Assembly (NCBI RefSeq): GCF_000224145.3
Contig: NC_020171.2
Coordinates: 253,051 to 317,050 of the forward strand
Direction of reading: 5' to 3'
Length of the DNA stretch: 64,000 bases
From: Ciona intestinalis
Lineage: Eukaryota; Chordata; Ascidiacea; Phlebobranchia; Cionidae
Under the pieces are notes generated by a model that did not search any database, was not told the origin of the DNA, and worked only from the letters and a program-made list of their open reading frames with translations. Made by a program: the position numbers and the translations under genes. Of this stretch, positions 11,600 to 25,000 are shown piece by piece (position 1 is the first letter of the stretch; every line of letters begins with the position of its first letter).

Positions 11600-13083
11600 T
11601 AAATCATAATGTGACTTTATTTTTTGCATTCAGTTATTAACCTTGTGCGTAACATTACTTTAGGGACAGGGACATGTACCTTTCATCAAGACAATGTTAA
11701 AATTCGATCTACAGCAAGCAACAGCATTTGCGAGGTCTAGACTGAAATCAAACCTAGTACTTCTTTTTCTATCCCTAAAAAAACTTTTGTTATTGTTACT
11801 GTATGACATTTGGCTTCGGTATAAACCTAGATTACGGCAACTCAAAATGCATTTTTTAAATTATACTTTCCATTTTGATTTTAACAAATGTACACATTTG
11901 TGTTTTACCATTTATTTCTAGATGTTAATTTGAAAGATTATAATGCTGTGACATGCGTTAAGCAATATGTATGACATTTTGATGGTTGGTATAATTTTTA
12001 AAACTTTTTTTTTTATAATTTTTATCCTTTCTTCAAATTAAAAATTAATTTGCTGTGGCCAATACTTTTTTTATTCTATAAATTTTCACAAATTTTATCC
12101 TTAGCATGTCGTAAACTACTGCCATTTTACAGTTTAACTACCTCCCCTGTGTATTTACATACTAATTGGAATAAAGTTAAATGAATGTGTTGTACTATGA
12201 ATATTACACGGATACTTGGGTACAATTATATGCCTGTGAATGAATGAATGATATTTATTTTGTTTCTTTGGCCATGATAACAAAGAACTGGAAAGTATAC
12301 AAACGCAAAAAGTAAGATAGTGACAGTAACAACAGTTGGAAAAAATTCCTATTGATAAAAAGAAAAGAATGTATGTTTTGAAGAAAGGGCAGGACCGCTA
12401 CACCCTACAGACAATACAATGCAAATTAAGTAAATAACATTAATTAAAGTTCTAATTGGAAGAAAAGCATGCGTAAGAACACAACTCGTACAAAAGGGGG
12501 AGTTGGCCTTAAAGAAGACTGATCCAAGGATTGAAGCATGATGAAAAAACACCCCCCCCCCCCCAAAAAAAAAGAAAAATTTTACCAAAGTTTACAATAA
12601 ACAGTTTCCAAGGCACACTTCTGTACATTACATTATAATGCATATGGTTACAAGTGAAGGTAATAAAAAACTTTTGTCAGCAGATATTATATTGTGGGTT
12701 GTTTAAATTGGGTCACAGTTTAAAATAAACATTTTAAAACCAGGTTACAAAATCACACTGAATTTCAGTTCTGAATTTGGTTTTGCTCTCTTTTAAAATA
12801 TTTTTTGGGAAAACCCCTGTTTTAATCCCAAAGTTCTAAAAAGCCATAGACATCTTGTATCTCGTAAATAAACATATTTTATTTTACCTTTGCTGGTATA
12901 GAAATAAAGCATGACTTTATTAAACGTAGATAGCACGTTGAAACAAAATATTACTTTAACGCTAAGCTATATTGGTTTATTTAATCAAAGAAAACGTGGA
13001 AATATTTTTATTTTTTCTTTTACTTGTGAAGCGGGGTAAATATATATATATTTAAGTTACTGGTTGAATTTGGCTTTAAAAGA
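11600..13083. other. 3' region of KLHL B and upstream region of WASHC2, no gene seen
   Basis: AT-rich with no supported exon. 12236-12590 looks like another interspersed repeat: a GAATGAATGAATG tail-like start on the left and a C14-A10 homopolymer at 12551-12575 on the right. The WASHC2 promoter should lie just before 13084. Confidence 0.5.
12170..12175 (+). terminator. Candidate polyadenylation signal AATAAA for KLHL B
   Basis: AATAAA about 940 bp after the KLHL B stop, past the SINE. It is a candidate only; a nearer variant signal could be used. Confidence 0.35.
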
Positions 13084-16000
13084 ATGGCAAACGACGGTGC
13101 AAGCGGAGGTGTTGATTCACAAACAGCAACTTCTGAGGTAAATAGAAAAATTGCTTAAAATATAAATAACTGCTGAGTGACTTTTTCCTATTTTATTGAT
13201 TCAATCTTATGTCTAATTTGTTTAACAACGATAGATAAAAAAGTAATAAAACTCTATAATTTAGATAAAAAGCACAAATGAAGACAAAATATTATCATTT
13301 AATGACCTACGTCAACATGCAGATCATTGGTCATTAGGTTCAGATGCCGAGGTAAGAATTGTTTAAATTATTGATCTCTACTCTACTTTATAAGGTCCCA
13401 TTACATAAAATATTAAAAAAGCTTAAAATTTATTAATTGTACAAAAGTTGTTTTTTATAAATTACAGTAACCTAAAATTACTGATATGTGTATTACAGTA
13501 ATCTTTTAAATGAATGAATGTAAATTCTTCCGGTAATCCTTTAGCTGGTGGCCACCTGAAATTTTGGTTTCAAAATGTTCCTTAGGTCTCACTGATACCC
13601 ACTGTGTAATTAAAAAAAAAAAACTCTGGCGTTCGTGTCGAAAATTAACTTTGAAAGTGCGCGAAATCGTGCTGCGTCTTTCAGGTGGCCACCAGCTAAA
13701 GGATTACCATTCTTCCGTTGGTAATGTGTACTTTTTTTCAAAAAGATTCTACAGTGGGTATCGGTGACGCTTAATGAACAGTTTGAAACAAATTGTTACT
13801 GGTCACCAGTTAAAGCATTACCATATAATACTGTAACATAAATTGAGTTTTATTATTGAGTTTATGCATATTTGCATGAACTTAAAATTTGTGTTATGCA
13901 ACCACACTGGTACCCCAAAGTTACATTATATTGTTTAAAATAAATGTTTATTCCAGTTGCTGGAACAGCTTCAACAATTTGCATCACGACTCACGACACG
14001 TGCACACCAGATGTCACGTGATGTATCCCAACTTATTCATGATACTCGACTTACTGATGCAAAGATAGAAAGTGTTACGGATTACTTTCTTACACTGAGT
14101 GACCACCAATTTATTGAAAATGTAAGTTTTTTTGTTGAAACTGTAAGGTCAGTTGCCATGTACCTATTTTCCCATCCGTTTATGTCTGGTTTTGTTCTAG
14201 TACGTTTCTTTGTCTAAAATAAAGGTTCGATATTACAAGTTAAAAATAATTTAAAATTTTCCCAAGACAAGCTACTCCTTGGATTTTTTATTACCCTATA
14301 CATGTTTTAGGTCAATGTGGAGGTTTTTCTTTAAAAAAAAGGTGGAGGTTTTTCTTTTCTTTTTTTACAATGCTTTTTTTTACAAAATGTCAAAAACTTT
14401 AAAAAAATACCCCTTTGGTGTCGTGCCAGATAGCAGACAAAATGTTGATGGAATAAACTGTACCTTTTATTTAGCAGCAGAATTTAAGCAACACATTAAA
14501 ATTTTTGGTAACTTTAATAGAGAGTGTATGACGAAGACACCACTTCTGCTAAACAAGAAACGAACAATGATGAAAAAGCAGCGAAAACAAAAGAGGAAAG
14601 AGAAGCTGATATGATGATGAAGGTAACATTATAATTCACCCAACACTTAACTATTGTTCTGTCTGATGAATGAATTGTAAGTTAAGCGCTTATTTGGTGT
14701 TGTTAACATGATATGTTTCTATCAGACTTGAAAGTTAAATCAAGGTTTACTGATATGCGACTTCTGGTAGTTTAATTGATCTGTTACAAGAATAACACAA
14801 AACTAATGAATAGATTATTAGTTAAGTGTTTAGCTGGTAGTTGTTAACATGATAATATGGTTGGTTTCGAAATCTGCCATTTTAAAAGCTTTGTTGAATT
14901 TGGCTTTAAAAGAATGGCTTAAAGGTCTACAGACATGGGGTCTACAGAACTTGTGGTAGTTTGTTTAATCTGTTAGGGAAATTACTGTAAGAAACTTAAC
15001 ATTCCAGTTAAGAAGTGAATTTTTTTCAAATTGCTTTAGCAAAAATATATTAAATATTTGATTTATCATGTTAGTTCCGCGAGACCGCAATAATAGTAAT
15101 ATAGATAGTAGTGTTATGGTACCTAACGCACTTTATGGGCAGATCTGACAATTTGTGAGGTTTAGTTTATGGCTGGGTAGCTTACTTCAACTGTTTTATA
15201 GTTTTAAACTTGAATATCATAATCATGTTTTTGTTTCCTCGGTTAAAAAGTTTGTAAACTTTAAAACAAGAATTTTAGGAAAATAAGGCAAAAATTTAAT
15301 ATTTTGATTTTCCAGTTTTGATTTTCCAATCTGTAAACTTTTAGGCAGTACTATTAGAAAAATAGGGCAAATTTTTTTTTTTTATTCTCTAGTTAAAAGA
15401 ATCTGTAAACTTTGGCATCAAAGTAATTGACGAGTCGTTCGATATCCTCGATATGAAAGTCGAAGATTCCGATGTTGATTCTGATGATGAAGATGATATC
15501 GTGCCCGATGAAATACTTCTCGAAGCTAAGGTGATGAAAAATAAAATTGTAGAAATAATATTATACTGTGTGTGTTCTGTAATATTTAAGAAGTTTTTTT
15601 TTTGTGTTTGTTCTGTGTTGTTTTACACTTTTTAACATGTTTTTAATGAGATTGGGTAGTGTGAGCATAGGCGCCTAACGCGGTCAGCATTTGCCTAACC
15701 TGGAATTTGGCACATTGTCCATTAATTGCTCTATAATAAGGTAAGCAAATGCGAACGATTTACGTATTTCATAAAGTTAAAAAAAGTTAAACCGTAACCA
15801 GTGCATAATGTGCAAGTGCGGTAATTACCTTATTAGTTTACGTAAACATGTAATAAGTAGTTGATATTTGTAGTTGATTTTTGTAACTAGGAGTTTGCCT
15901 AACTTGGACAATCAAAACACAATGAGTCTGTTTTTTTTACTTTATGTTGTATTAATATGTTTTTAGTAAATGCGCGATATAAAAAAAAATAAAAAGATAG

Positions 16001-19000
16001 AAGCAATGATATATTATACTGTTTGTGTTTCGTTTTGTCTCTTAACATGTTTTAAATATGATTGGGTAGTTTGACATTTTTTAGGTTTTCTGACTATATA
16101 ACAGATTAATATTTTTTTAGTACGGTAATAATTATTTTCGGAGCTTTACTAAATGGGTTATACCCAATTATATATAGAGACAGTAGCTTTAAATTATTTC
16201 TTTTTATTTAAACCTTTACTTTAGTTCACCCTTTTTTAATGAGAATTACAACTGATTGATTCTGTAATCTTTGCACTATTATTTACACTTAAAAATTTTG
16301 GTTTAATTTTCTTAATATATTTTAATTTTATTCAAATTGTAATTGATAAAATGAACATTAAACAAGGATCCGTACGTGCATCGACCGTTACCTCACTTAA
16401 TTGGAAGCCGATCATTTTATCAAGAAGATGATGTTGGGATTGGTGATCTTATGGCTTCAGGTGAGTTTTAATAAATGACATTTATTCAAATTCTTGTGCA
16501 GGGGCAATGGGAAACGTTCTAATATGGATTCCTAGTTTATGCATCTTGTGCTTGCGAGTTACAACATTCGTAAATTTGCATTTTTTGTGTACAATTGGTT
16601 ATTTGAAGTGATTTGGACCATTATTAGTGACCACTGGGTTGGAGTAATAAATGTTAAGAGTTTTGCCTAAGAATACAAACAACCAAGGCAGATTGGTAAC
16701 ACTGTAGAAGCATCAAGGCTTGAACCCAGCATCTAAAGCTGTGTGCACTCATGTTGTAACTTGTACCATTTATTTTAATCTGATTTCTGTAAAGTTTGTA
16801 GTTGGGTTTTACAGCTCCTCACAACACAAGCACTTATTTAGAAACGAATGTTCAACATAGACAGTAGGCCCGAGTAAAAAAGAAAAAAAGGCAAAATCAC
16901 TGAGGCAGAATATAATAATAACATATACTTTAACTTTTTTGTCTCTTTAAGTAAGGTAGCAAAGATTTTAAACTATTTTAAACCAAAAGACAGGATATAG
17001 CGTCAAAACAACAGTTGTTAAAAAATGATGCACATGATTGGGAAAAGCACCGCTTAGATACAACTGGAACTAAAACAATGCTAACTTAACGATCTTTATA
17101 CAGATGTTGAAAGTGAGGTTGGTTCGGTGAGTGAATCGGAAGATGAAATCGAGGAAGCGGTTGTTGTGTCCGACTCTTCTTCTTCATCTGATTATCCATC
17201 TAGTGAAGATGGATCAGGTTTTTCATTATTTTAGTATTTATTATTTAAAAATCCTTATCTATACCTGTTGGCTACATCCTTGTTGGACAGTATTAGATTA
17301 ATTTTTTTTCGGTCATTAGCCTTTTTTTGCTTTTGTTTTAGGTAAAGATAAATAGATATTTCACTATTTGTTTAATTTAAAAATGCAAGTTATGAGCTAG
17401 TAGTTCGAAGCGTTAATTCACTCTAATTTATTGGACAGTATTGGAATTGGGTTCATAATTCAGTTATCTGCTTTTTTATAAACTAAAGTTCGAAAGTGGT
17501 TTCTTTGCAAAAGTACAATAAAACAATCCGGTTGATAAGTCACTTACATTTTAAATGTAAACCATTTTTGAAGTGTTATCATTATTTTATTCATTTCTGT
17601 GGAATCTATACATTTTCAACATTTCACTTGTTACTGTCTTTTGTTGATCGGGCCTTATCGCAGTTTCATACGTGGCATTTCTATCTATATTTCTGCTTAT
17701 TCAAGTAGTTTTTAAAATAATTTTTCTTATACAGTATCACCAAAAGTACTTTTAGTTTTTTTTGTTATAGAACCAGTCCAAACCCTTCCATGATAGTTTA
17801 TGAAATATTTGTGAATTCATACTAACACCATTGTTAAACCAAAAATCCCAAATTTTCATGATATATTTATTTTGTTGTAAGTCGACGAAAGTGAAGACGA
17901 TGAAATTGCTCCAAAGAGAACTGCTCCTCCTAGTGACAGTTTATCATCAAGTGACGAGAGCGAAGATTTATTCGATGAACAATCTGATGATTCAGATCAA
18001 GTAGTAAGTCAAGGAAATATTGTGTATTTACATAATGGTTGTTTCTGTTATATAGATTGTTTTAACTTAAAATACTGAAAATATCACTTATTATTACTGT
18101 TAAATATTTTTAAAGGTAATGGGTCAACTTTCCCCTTTTTAATCTAGATAAAATAGTTTAAATTTGTTTTTATTACTACATAGTAATAATAATAATAACT
18201 TTATTTATCTCTTTGATTACCAAGATGAAGATTTAGAAATATTCACTAAACTATCTAGTTACATATTGTGATTGTTTTATTCTTAGATAACCAAGCAGAA
18301 ACCATCGAAAAAAGCAAGCAAACCTAGAAAGCCAAGCAATGGTAAAGGTTTATATTAATAAGACCTGATTATAATATAGTAATATAACTGATTTATTCCA
18401 GGAATTTTATGTCAAAAAACAATTAGAATTTTGAATTTGATTAAATTAATACTAAATCGATAATTTGGTAATGTTTTGTATTTTTCGAAAAAAATGAAAT
18501 TAATGTTTTACTTAGAAATGTTTGGAGGGGAAGCCCCTGAGGATGATCTCTTTGCTACCTCGAGTGGTGGATTATTCGGGAGTGGAAAAGGTTTATTTGA
18601 TGCTCCCAAGTCTGGAGGTTTCTTTTCTGTTTTTATATTTTTTTTATCAAAAAATAAATGTATAATAATTATAATTCATTTGTAGCGCTTGTTTCGTAAC
18701 TTGAGGTAACTTGTTTCTTGTTTTATTGCTGATAAATACCAAAATATATAAATATTGATGGTTAATATTATTATATTGATGATAAATATACATACATTTT
18801 CATAGCACCACATATTTTTTGTTCTTTATACTAATACATTTATTTTGTTCAGGATTATTTGATGATGTTGAAATTGAGGAAGACGAAGAAGAGGATGATG
18901 TTAAAGATCATGATGATGACACTGATCACGAGTCAGCAGATGATAAAAAAGTTGAAAAACCACCAGTTGAAAAAAATTCAAAAACAGTTGACAAACCTGT

Positions 19001-22000
19001 TAAAAAAGCTCCCCAGGGGGGTGTGTCATTGTTTGGTGGAGCTATTGGAAAGGGGTTCTTTAAAGTAAGTTTTCTTCATTATATTAGAGTGAATTTTAAG
19101 CAAAAGATGTTATTTTTTCCAACTGTATGCCCTATTTCATTACTTCTCAACTTTTTTTTACCCCATTCTATATTAAGAATATATTAACAGTGGGGTTTTG
19201 GCAATCCAATTTATCCAATTTACTGAACTACATTCTACAAATTTTTATTTGGAAAAACATGCACATATAAGAACATTTAACAAAAAATATAGAAGTTAAA
19301 CTGCGGTAAATTTTCAAACACTTGAACAACAAAAAAATTAAATAGACACTTACGGTTTGGACGCATAGCAGAGGACCTGGAATTTTGGCCCAGGTTGGTC
19401 CATGACCAAGCCTGTATTGAAATGTATACATAATATAGTAAATAGTTCTAAAAGAAAAAAAAAACGCAATTGAAAATAAAACGTTTTTAATCCAGTTTCC
19501 TGCATTGTCTGGCTATGTGTTGAAATGTATATAGAAAATAATTTAGCGGCTCATCTGGTATAAAAAACAGAGTGTATTTCCGACATTATAAACATACTTC
19601 TACTTGCTGTAAACCAGTGGTGGGTAGTGCAAATTATCAGCCATACATAAAAAAATTTTTAAGGAAATAATCACAAACAAAGTAACATATGGTAACTCGT
19701 AAGCTGGCACGTGGTGTATGAACACCCGTGTTATAACGACTGTCTATTTCCAGCCATAGTAAATACATTTGTACAAAGTAAAAACAGATTTTTTTTAAAT
19801 CCAGGGAAGAAAATCTTCTTCTTCATCACTTAGTACAGATGATGATGATGATAATGTCACCGTAGCAACCCAACCTCCTGTGAAGCCACAATCATCAGCA
19901 TCATCTAGTGATGATGATTTGTTTGCTGTCGAATCAAAACCAACAATTAAAAAGAAACCAGGTAATATTATAAAAGTAAGAAAGTTGCAACATTTTAATA
20001 AGCAAATTTTTTTAATTTTTAAGGTTATTTTGTATTTAAACATTTTTCACACCTTCCGAAACTGTTTCCTAAATTATTGTTAGTTTTAATTACAGAATCC
20101 ACAAAGGTTGTCAGGGAGAAGAAGGCAGTTGGAGGTTTATTTGACGAAGATAATGATGAGATGATGATTTGTTTAATGATCTGAATAAGGGTTAGTAATG
20201 TGTCTTATATGTGGTTGAATAAATGAACTTTTTTTGTTTTTAGCATTGACAGTTGTCATAATACTTTATGTGTTTTAACAGAGTTATATGACATTTTAGA
20301 AGTTTATTTTTAAATTATGTCACTCAAGTTGGACAATGGGTTGGAGCAATTGTATTAATAACAATGACAGTCATTATAGCACTTTCGCACTCCAATGTTT
20401 TTAAGTTAAATTTTGTATGTAAATTTTGGGGTATTATATTTTTAAATTGTTGTACTAAAGTTTGGACAACGTGTTTGTGACTATTGGGTTGAAGCAATTG
20501 TTGTTGAATGTCTTGCCCAAGGACACATATGCCCACAATGGTAGCACAACAGACTTTGAATATAATCCAAAAAAATTTCAACTGAAGTTATTACCTCATT
20601 GCATAGAACCACCAAAAGCAGCAAAGAGCAAGCCACCAGTAGGGGGAGTATCATTGTTCGGAGAAAATCAAGAAGATTTTAAAAAATCTTTAAATAAAAA
20701 GTCAAAAATGTCAATATTGGATACAGATAGTGAGGTATTTAACATTATTTTAATTTGTGTACAATTTTTTATTTTAAGAATTCTTTTATTTCATTTAACA
20801 TACTTGTACACCACCCCAGGTGTCATAATTTATTTGTTTATTTTATAGAAATCCTATGTTATACCAACTATATGTTTCTATGGTGTTTAATTTAATTTAT
20901 GTTGCAAAAAATTGTTTTTTGTCATTCTATTATTGTAATTTGGCCACTGTTCATTTGTTATGTTTAGTAGGGGAGGGAAGATGGGACACCTTTTCATCCT
21001 ATTTTCTTGACCCATTTATGGTAAACAAAAAAAATCATTTTGAGGAAAACTATAAAATCGTATCCTCACGACTCTCATAGACCGTTGGTAATTGTTTAAA
21101 ACACAATCAGGATATTTGGAAATTATGTGCTAAAGATGTTCCGTCTTCCCCCACTTTACTATATTTTACTTTTTCTTATAATAATCGTTCAATTCTTTCA
21201 TGGCAGCAAGAATCTGATACTATACTTGATCAGCCGAGTAAAAAAAGGAACAAAATCAAATCCAAGAATAATTTAAAACCTAATTCCAACAAAACTGAGT
21301 TGAAAGCGAATAATTTGTTTCATGCAAGCGACGACGATGACGATTTATTTTCAACAAAAATTGCAACGAAAAAATCAACAAAAAAATCAACTGAAAATTC
21401 AATAAAATCTTCAACAAAATCTGTGAAAAAAGTCAGTTTATTTGGAGATGATGTTGAAAATGATGATTTGTTTTCAACAAAATCAACTTCTGTAAAAAGT
21501 AAAAAAACAAAAGGATTATTTTCTGATGATGACGAAGATCAACAATCAACAATAAATCAACCTCAACACAATTCAGCGAAACAACAAACAAACAATTTAT
21601 TTGAAAATCAAGACGATGTTGATGATTTATTTTCAACAAAATCAAATCCTACGAAATCAACAAAACCCATCAACAAACTCCAATCGGTATTTTTCATTCA
21701 AATCAAACAATAATTAATTAGTTCATATTTTATCCTGTTGTAATTTAAAGCAATTCAACTACAGCAATAATTCAAAGCTGCAAATTGATGGCTAACATGT
21801 AAAAATATTAAAGTTTACCAAAATTGCCAACATATTAAAATATTGAGTTCAACATATTAGAATTTATGGAAAGATATTAAAATGTTTAAGTTCATAAAAT
21901 AATGTTTATCAACCATTAATGGTCTTGTGGCTATTTTTAAATGGTCACTGTCACTATGTTTAAATGTGTAGTATATTGTTCAAAAAAAACTGTAGCGCTA

Positions 22001-25000
22001 AATTAAATAACGTCATCAGCCTCCTGTCTTTCCCTACCCCTCAATAAAGCTTTGTTGTTGGTCATAGAGACCCCCCTCACTGAAAAACCTTAATCAAATA
22101 TCAAATTAAAATATATGATGTATTTCTGTGGGGTAAGATGGGATACCTTTTAGCACATAATATCCAAATGTCCTGATCGTGTTTTAAACAATTAACAATG
22201 GTATATGGGAGACGTGAGACGTGAGACGTGAGGATACAATTTTATAATTCTTTGAATGGTGTTTATTTTAGAAAATAGAATAAAAAAGTGTCCCATCTTT
22301 CCCCACCCCACTATAAGTAAATTTATCAAACGATCATCCAATGATCTTCCTCAGGATGAAGATGACTTTATGAAACCTCCATCCATCAAATCATCATCAA
22401 TTTCATCTAGAGAAAGCTCCAAGAAGATGCGGAGCAAGGTGAAAATGGGATTATTTGATGAGAGTTCCGATGATGATGGTTTATTCACGGCTGCTCCAAA
22501 AACTAAACTTACTGAGAAACCTGTATTGGAGGTAAGATTCAGCCATAATGTTAACTTTGTTTTAGTTCCCATTATATCTAAGTGGTGACTCCCCAATCGT
22601 GTGCATTGTGTGTTGCCTCAGTGATTTTGCTTTATTTTGCTTTTATCTGCCTCAGTGATTTTGCTTTACCCCCAATATCAATGGTCATTCATTCTAAGCG
22701 AGGACACCAGATTCAAAGCTCCATGCTGCTGCAACTTTTATTTAGTATCTAATTGGACAATTCATCTAATTGTAACTTGTCTAATTAAGTGGTCATGAGT
22801 TGTCAGAAATGACAGTCGTATGAAAAAATCCCCTAGTTACAATACTTGTTAAGCCTAATGCAGGCACTTTTGTTCCAATTTTAACTGAAGGGTTTTAAAT
22901 GGATTAATTAGATTTTATTGCCTTGAACGATTAGATTTCACCTTAGGATTCAGATGTTTAATATGACATAAAATTGACCCAATTTTCAACTTATAACATT
23001 CTGTTTTGATCCTTTTTTATTTCCTACCTTATAATTTCTATCTATTTACAACTTTTTATATTTTTCTACAGAAGCCTTCACCCAATAAAAAGAACATCAA
23101 AACTGCATCTGACAAAAGGAGTAAGTTAATACAGAAATATATATTGTTTCTATAAAATTGTAGTGGGGAAAGACAGTCATTATAACACGGGTGTTCTGTT
23201 TCATACACCTCTTGCCTGCTTACGAGTTACCGCATATGTAACTTATTTATCTTCGCGTGGCAGGGCAACGACAGTCGCTAAAACAAATGTGTTTTGTTTC
23301 ATACACCACAAGTCAGCTTAGAGTTACTATGTATGTAATTTATTTATCCTCGCATGACGGGGCAACAATGACAGTCATTGTAACAAATGTTTTCTGTTTC
23401 ATACACCACGTATATCTTCAAACAATATACCCTATAAAGATCTTTAAATAATTTTTTTTTAGGATTTGATTTGTGTCTAAGTCTGTACGACCTATTGTTA
23501 AAATACGACTTATTTTTGAAAAAATAATTTTTTGAAAAATATGAATGCTATTTGAACATCAATTAAGTATCAAAATGCTGGTACTAAAATATTAGGATAT
23601 TTATTTTTAAAACACAGAGAGCAGTTTATTTGATGATGATGACGACGACGACCTGTTTGATGAAATATCAGATAAATCTTCGATTACAAAACAAGAAACA
23701 GGTTTGTATGATCATATAAAAAAATTTGAAATAGTGGTTATTGCAGCCAAGTTTGTGATTTAAATAGTTTACAGATAAAATTATACACAACTAATTGGCT
23801 TTGCTACCAAAAGATTAAACAAATTAAAAGATACAGATATTAATAAAGTTTAAAATTAACCAAAGCAATAAAGAGAGGCATTAACAACAAAACAACTGTT
23901 AACGAAACATTTTACATAAACCTTGTGATAAGTATTGGTTTGAAAAGACTTGCCATTAAACAAGTTTAGCAAGTTTTACAATATACTTCATAAAATTTCA
24001 ACCAGTCCTATTAAGAGTTTTGATGTAGATGTTAGTCTTCAAGAAGATGAACTTCTTCAAGATAAAGATCCTGTTCAAGATGATCCTCCAAAGAAGAAGC
24101 TAGCAGGAGCAGTTTCGATGTTTGGAGCAGGAGGAGGAGAGTTGCTCGCTGCAATTGGGAAGAGAAGGTATTGTGATGTCATAAAGATAAATTATCATAA
24201 AATGAAGAATTTTGTAGTTGATGTTTATAAGTTGTTTGTGTTATTTTATCCCGATTTAAACTTGTTTATTCCGTAGATATTGTTGAAAATAAATACACCA
24301 TTTTAGTTGATATTTTACAAAATGAAAGCATATACTGTAAGAAACTCCCTATTCAGCATGAGTTGTAGTTTTAGATAAAACCCAACCTTTATTACAGAGC
24401 TGCCTCCCATGTGTCCACATCATCCAACAGTAGTTTAAAATCGGATCCTCTCGAATCCTCATCAGGTCCAACCGTGGATAAGGAAGATGTTAAACCTACA
24501 ACAAACATGTCAGCAAAACCGTTTAACTTGACCCCAAGTAACTCAAAACCTGTTACTACAAAGGTCCATCCACCTACAGTCAAATCCAGCAAAACACAGG
24601 TGTTTGTTTTTTTAATTTTGATTTTTGCAGCGTAAATATTTTATGTATGTTTAACACTTTTGGTGCAAAATAGCCTATTTTCGCTTTGTTATAAAATAAA
24701 TAAAGTAAAATCAGTGAAATCTGTCTATATTCATAAAACTACCCCAACCTATTTTTTTTGCTGTTTTCAGTATTTCTTCCACCAAAACAACAAAGTAAAT
24801 TTACACCTATAAACATTGAAGAGAAATAACTTAGATAATTTTACCAACAAAATGTATATTTTAATCAACGCCAAAAATACCTAAATTATTTAACATAATT
24901 TTTTATATTAATTTTTTCACAAAAAAATCGTTTCTATTAGAAGACTAACTTGATAATATTTAAACATAAATGGCTTGTTTGTGTGCTAGGTGAAGCGACC

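Noticed and set aside
23702-24005. Alternative WASHC2 exon start at 23939 (GACTTGCCATTAAAC)
   Set aside because: It is in phase but has a poor acceptor and adds unusual sequence. A donor at 23706 joined to the acceptor at 24006 gives a cleaner reading.
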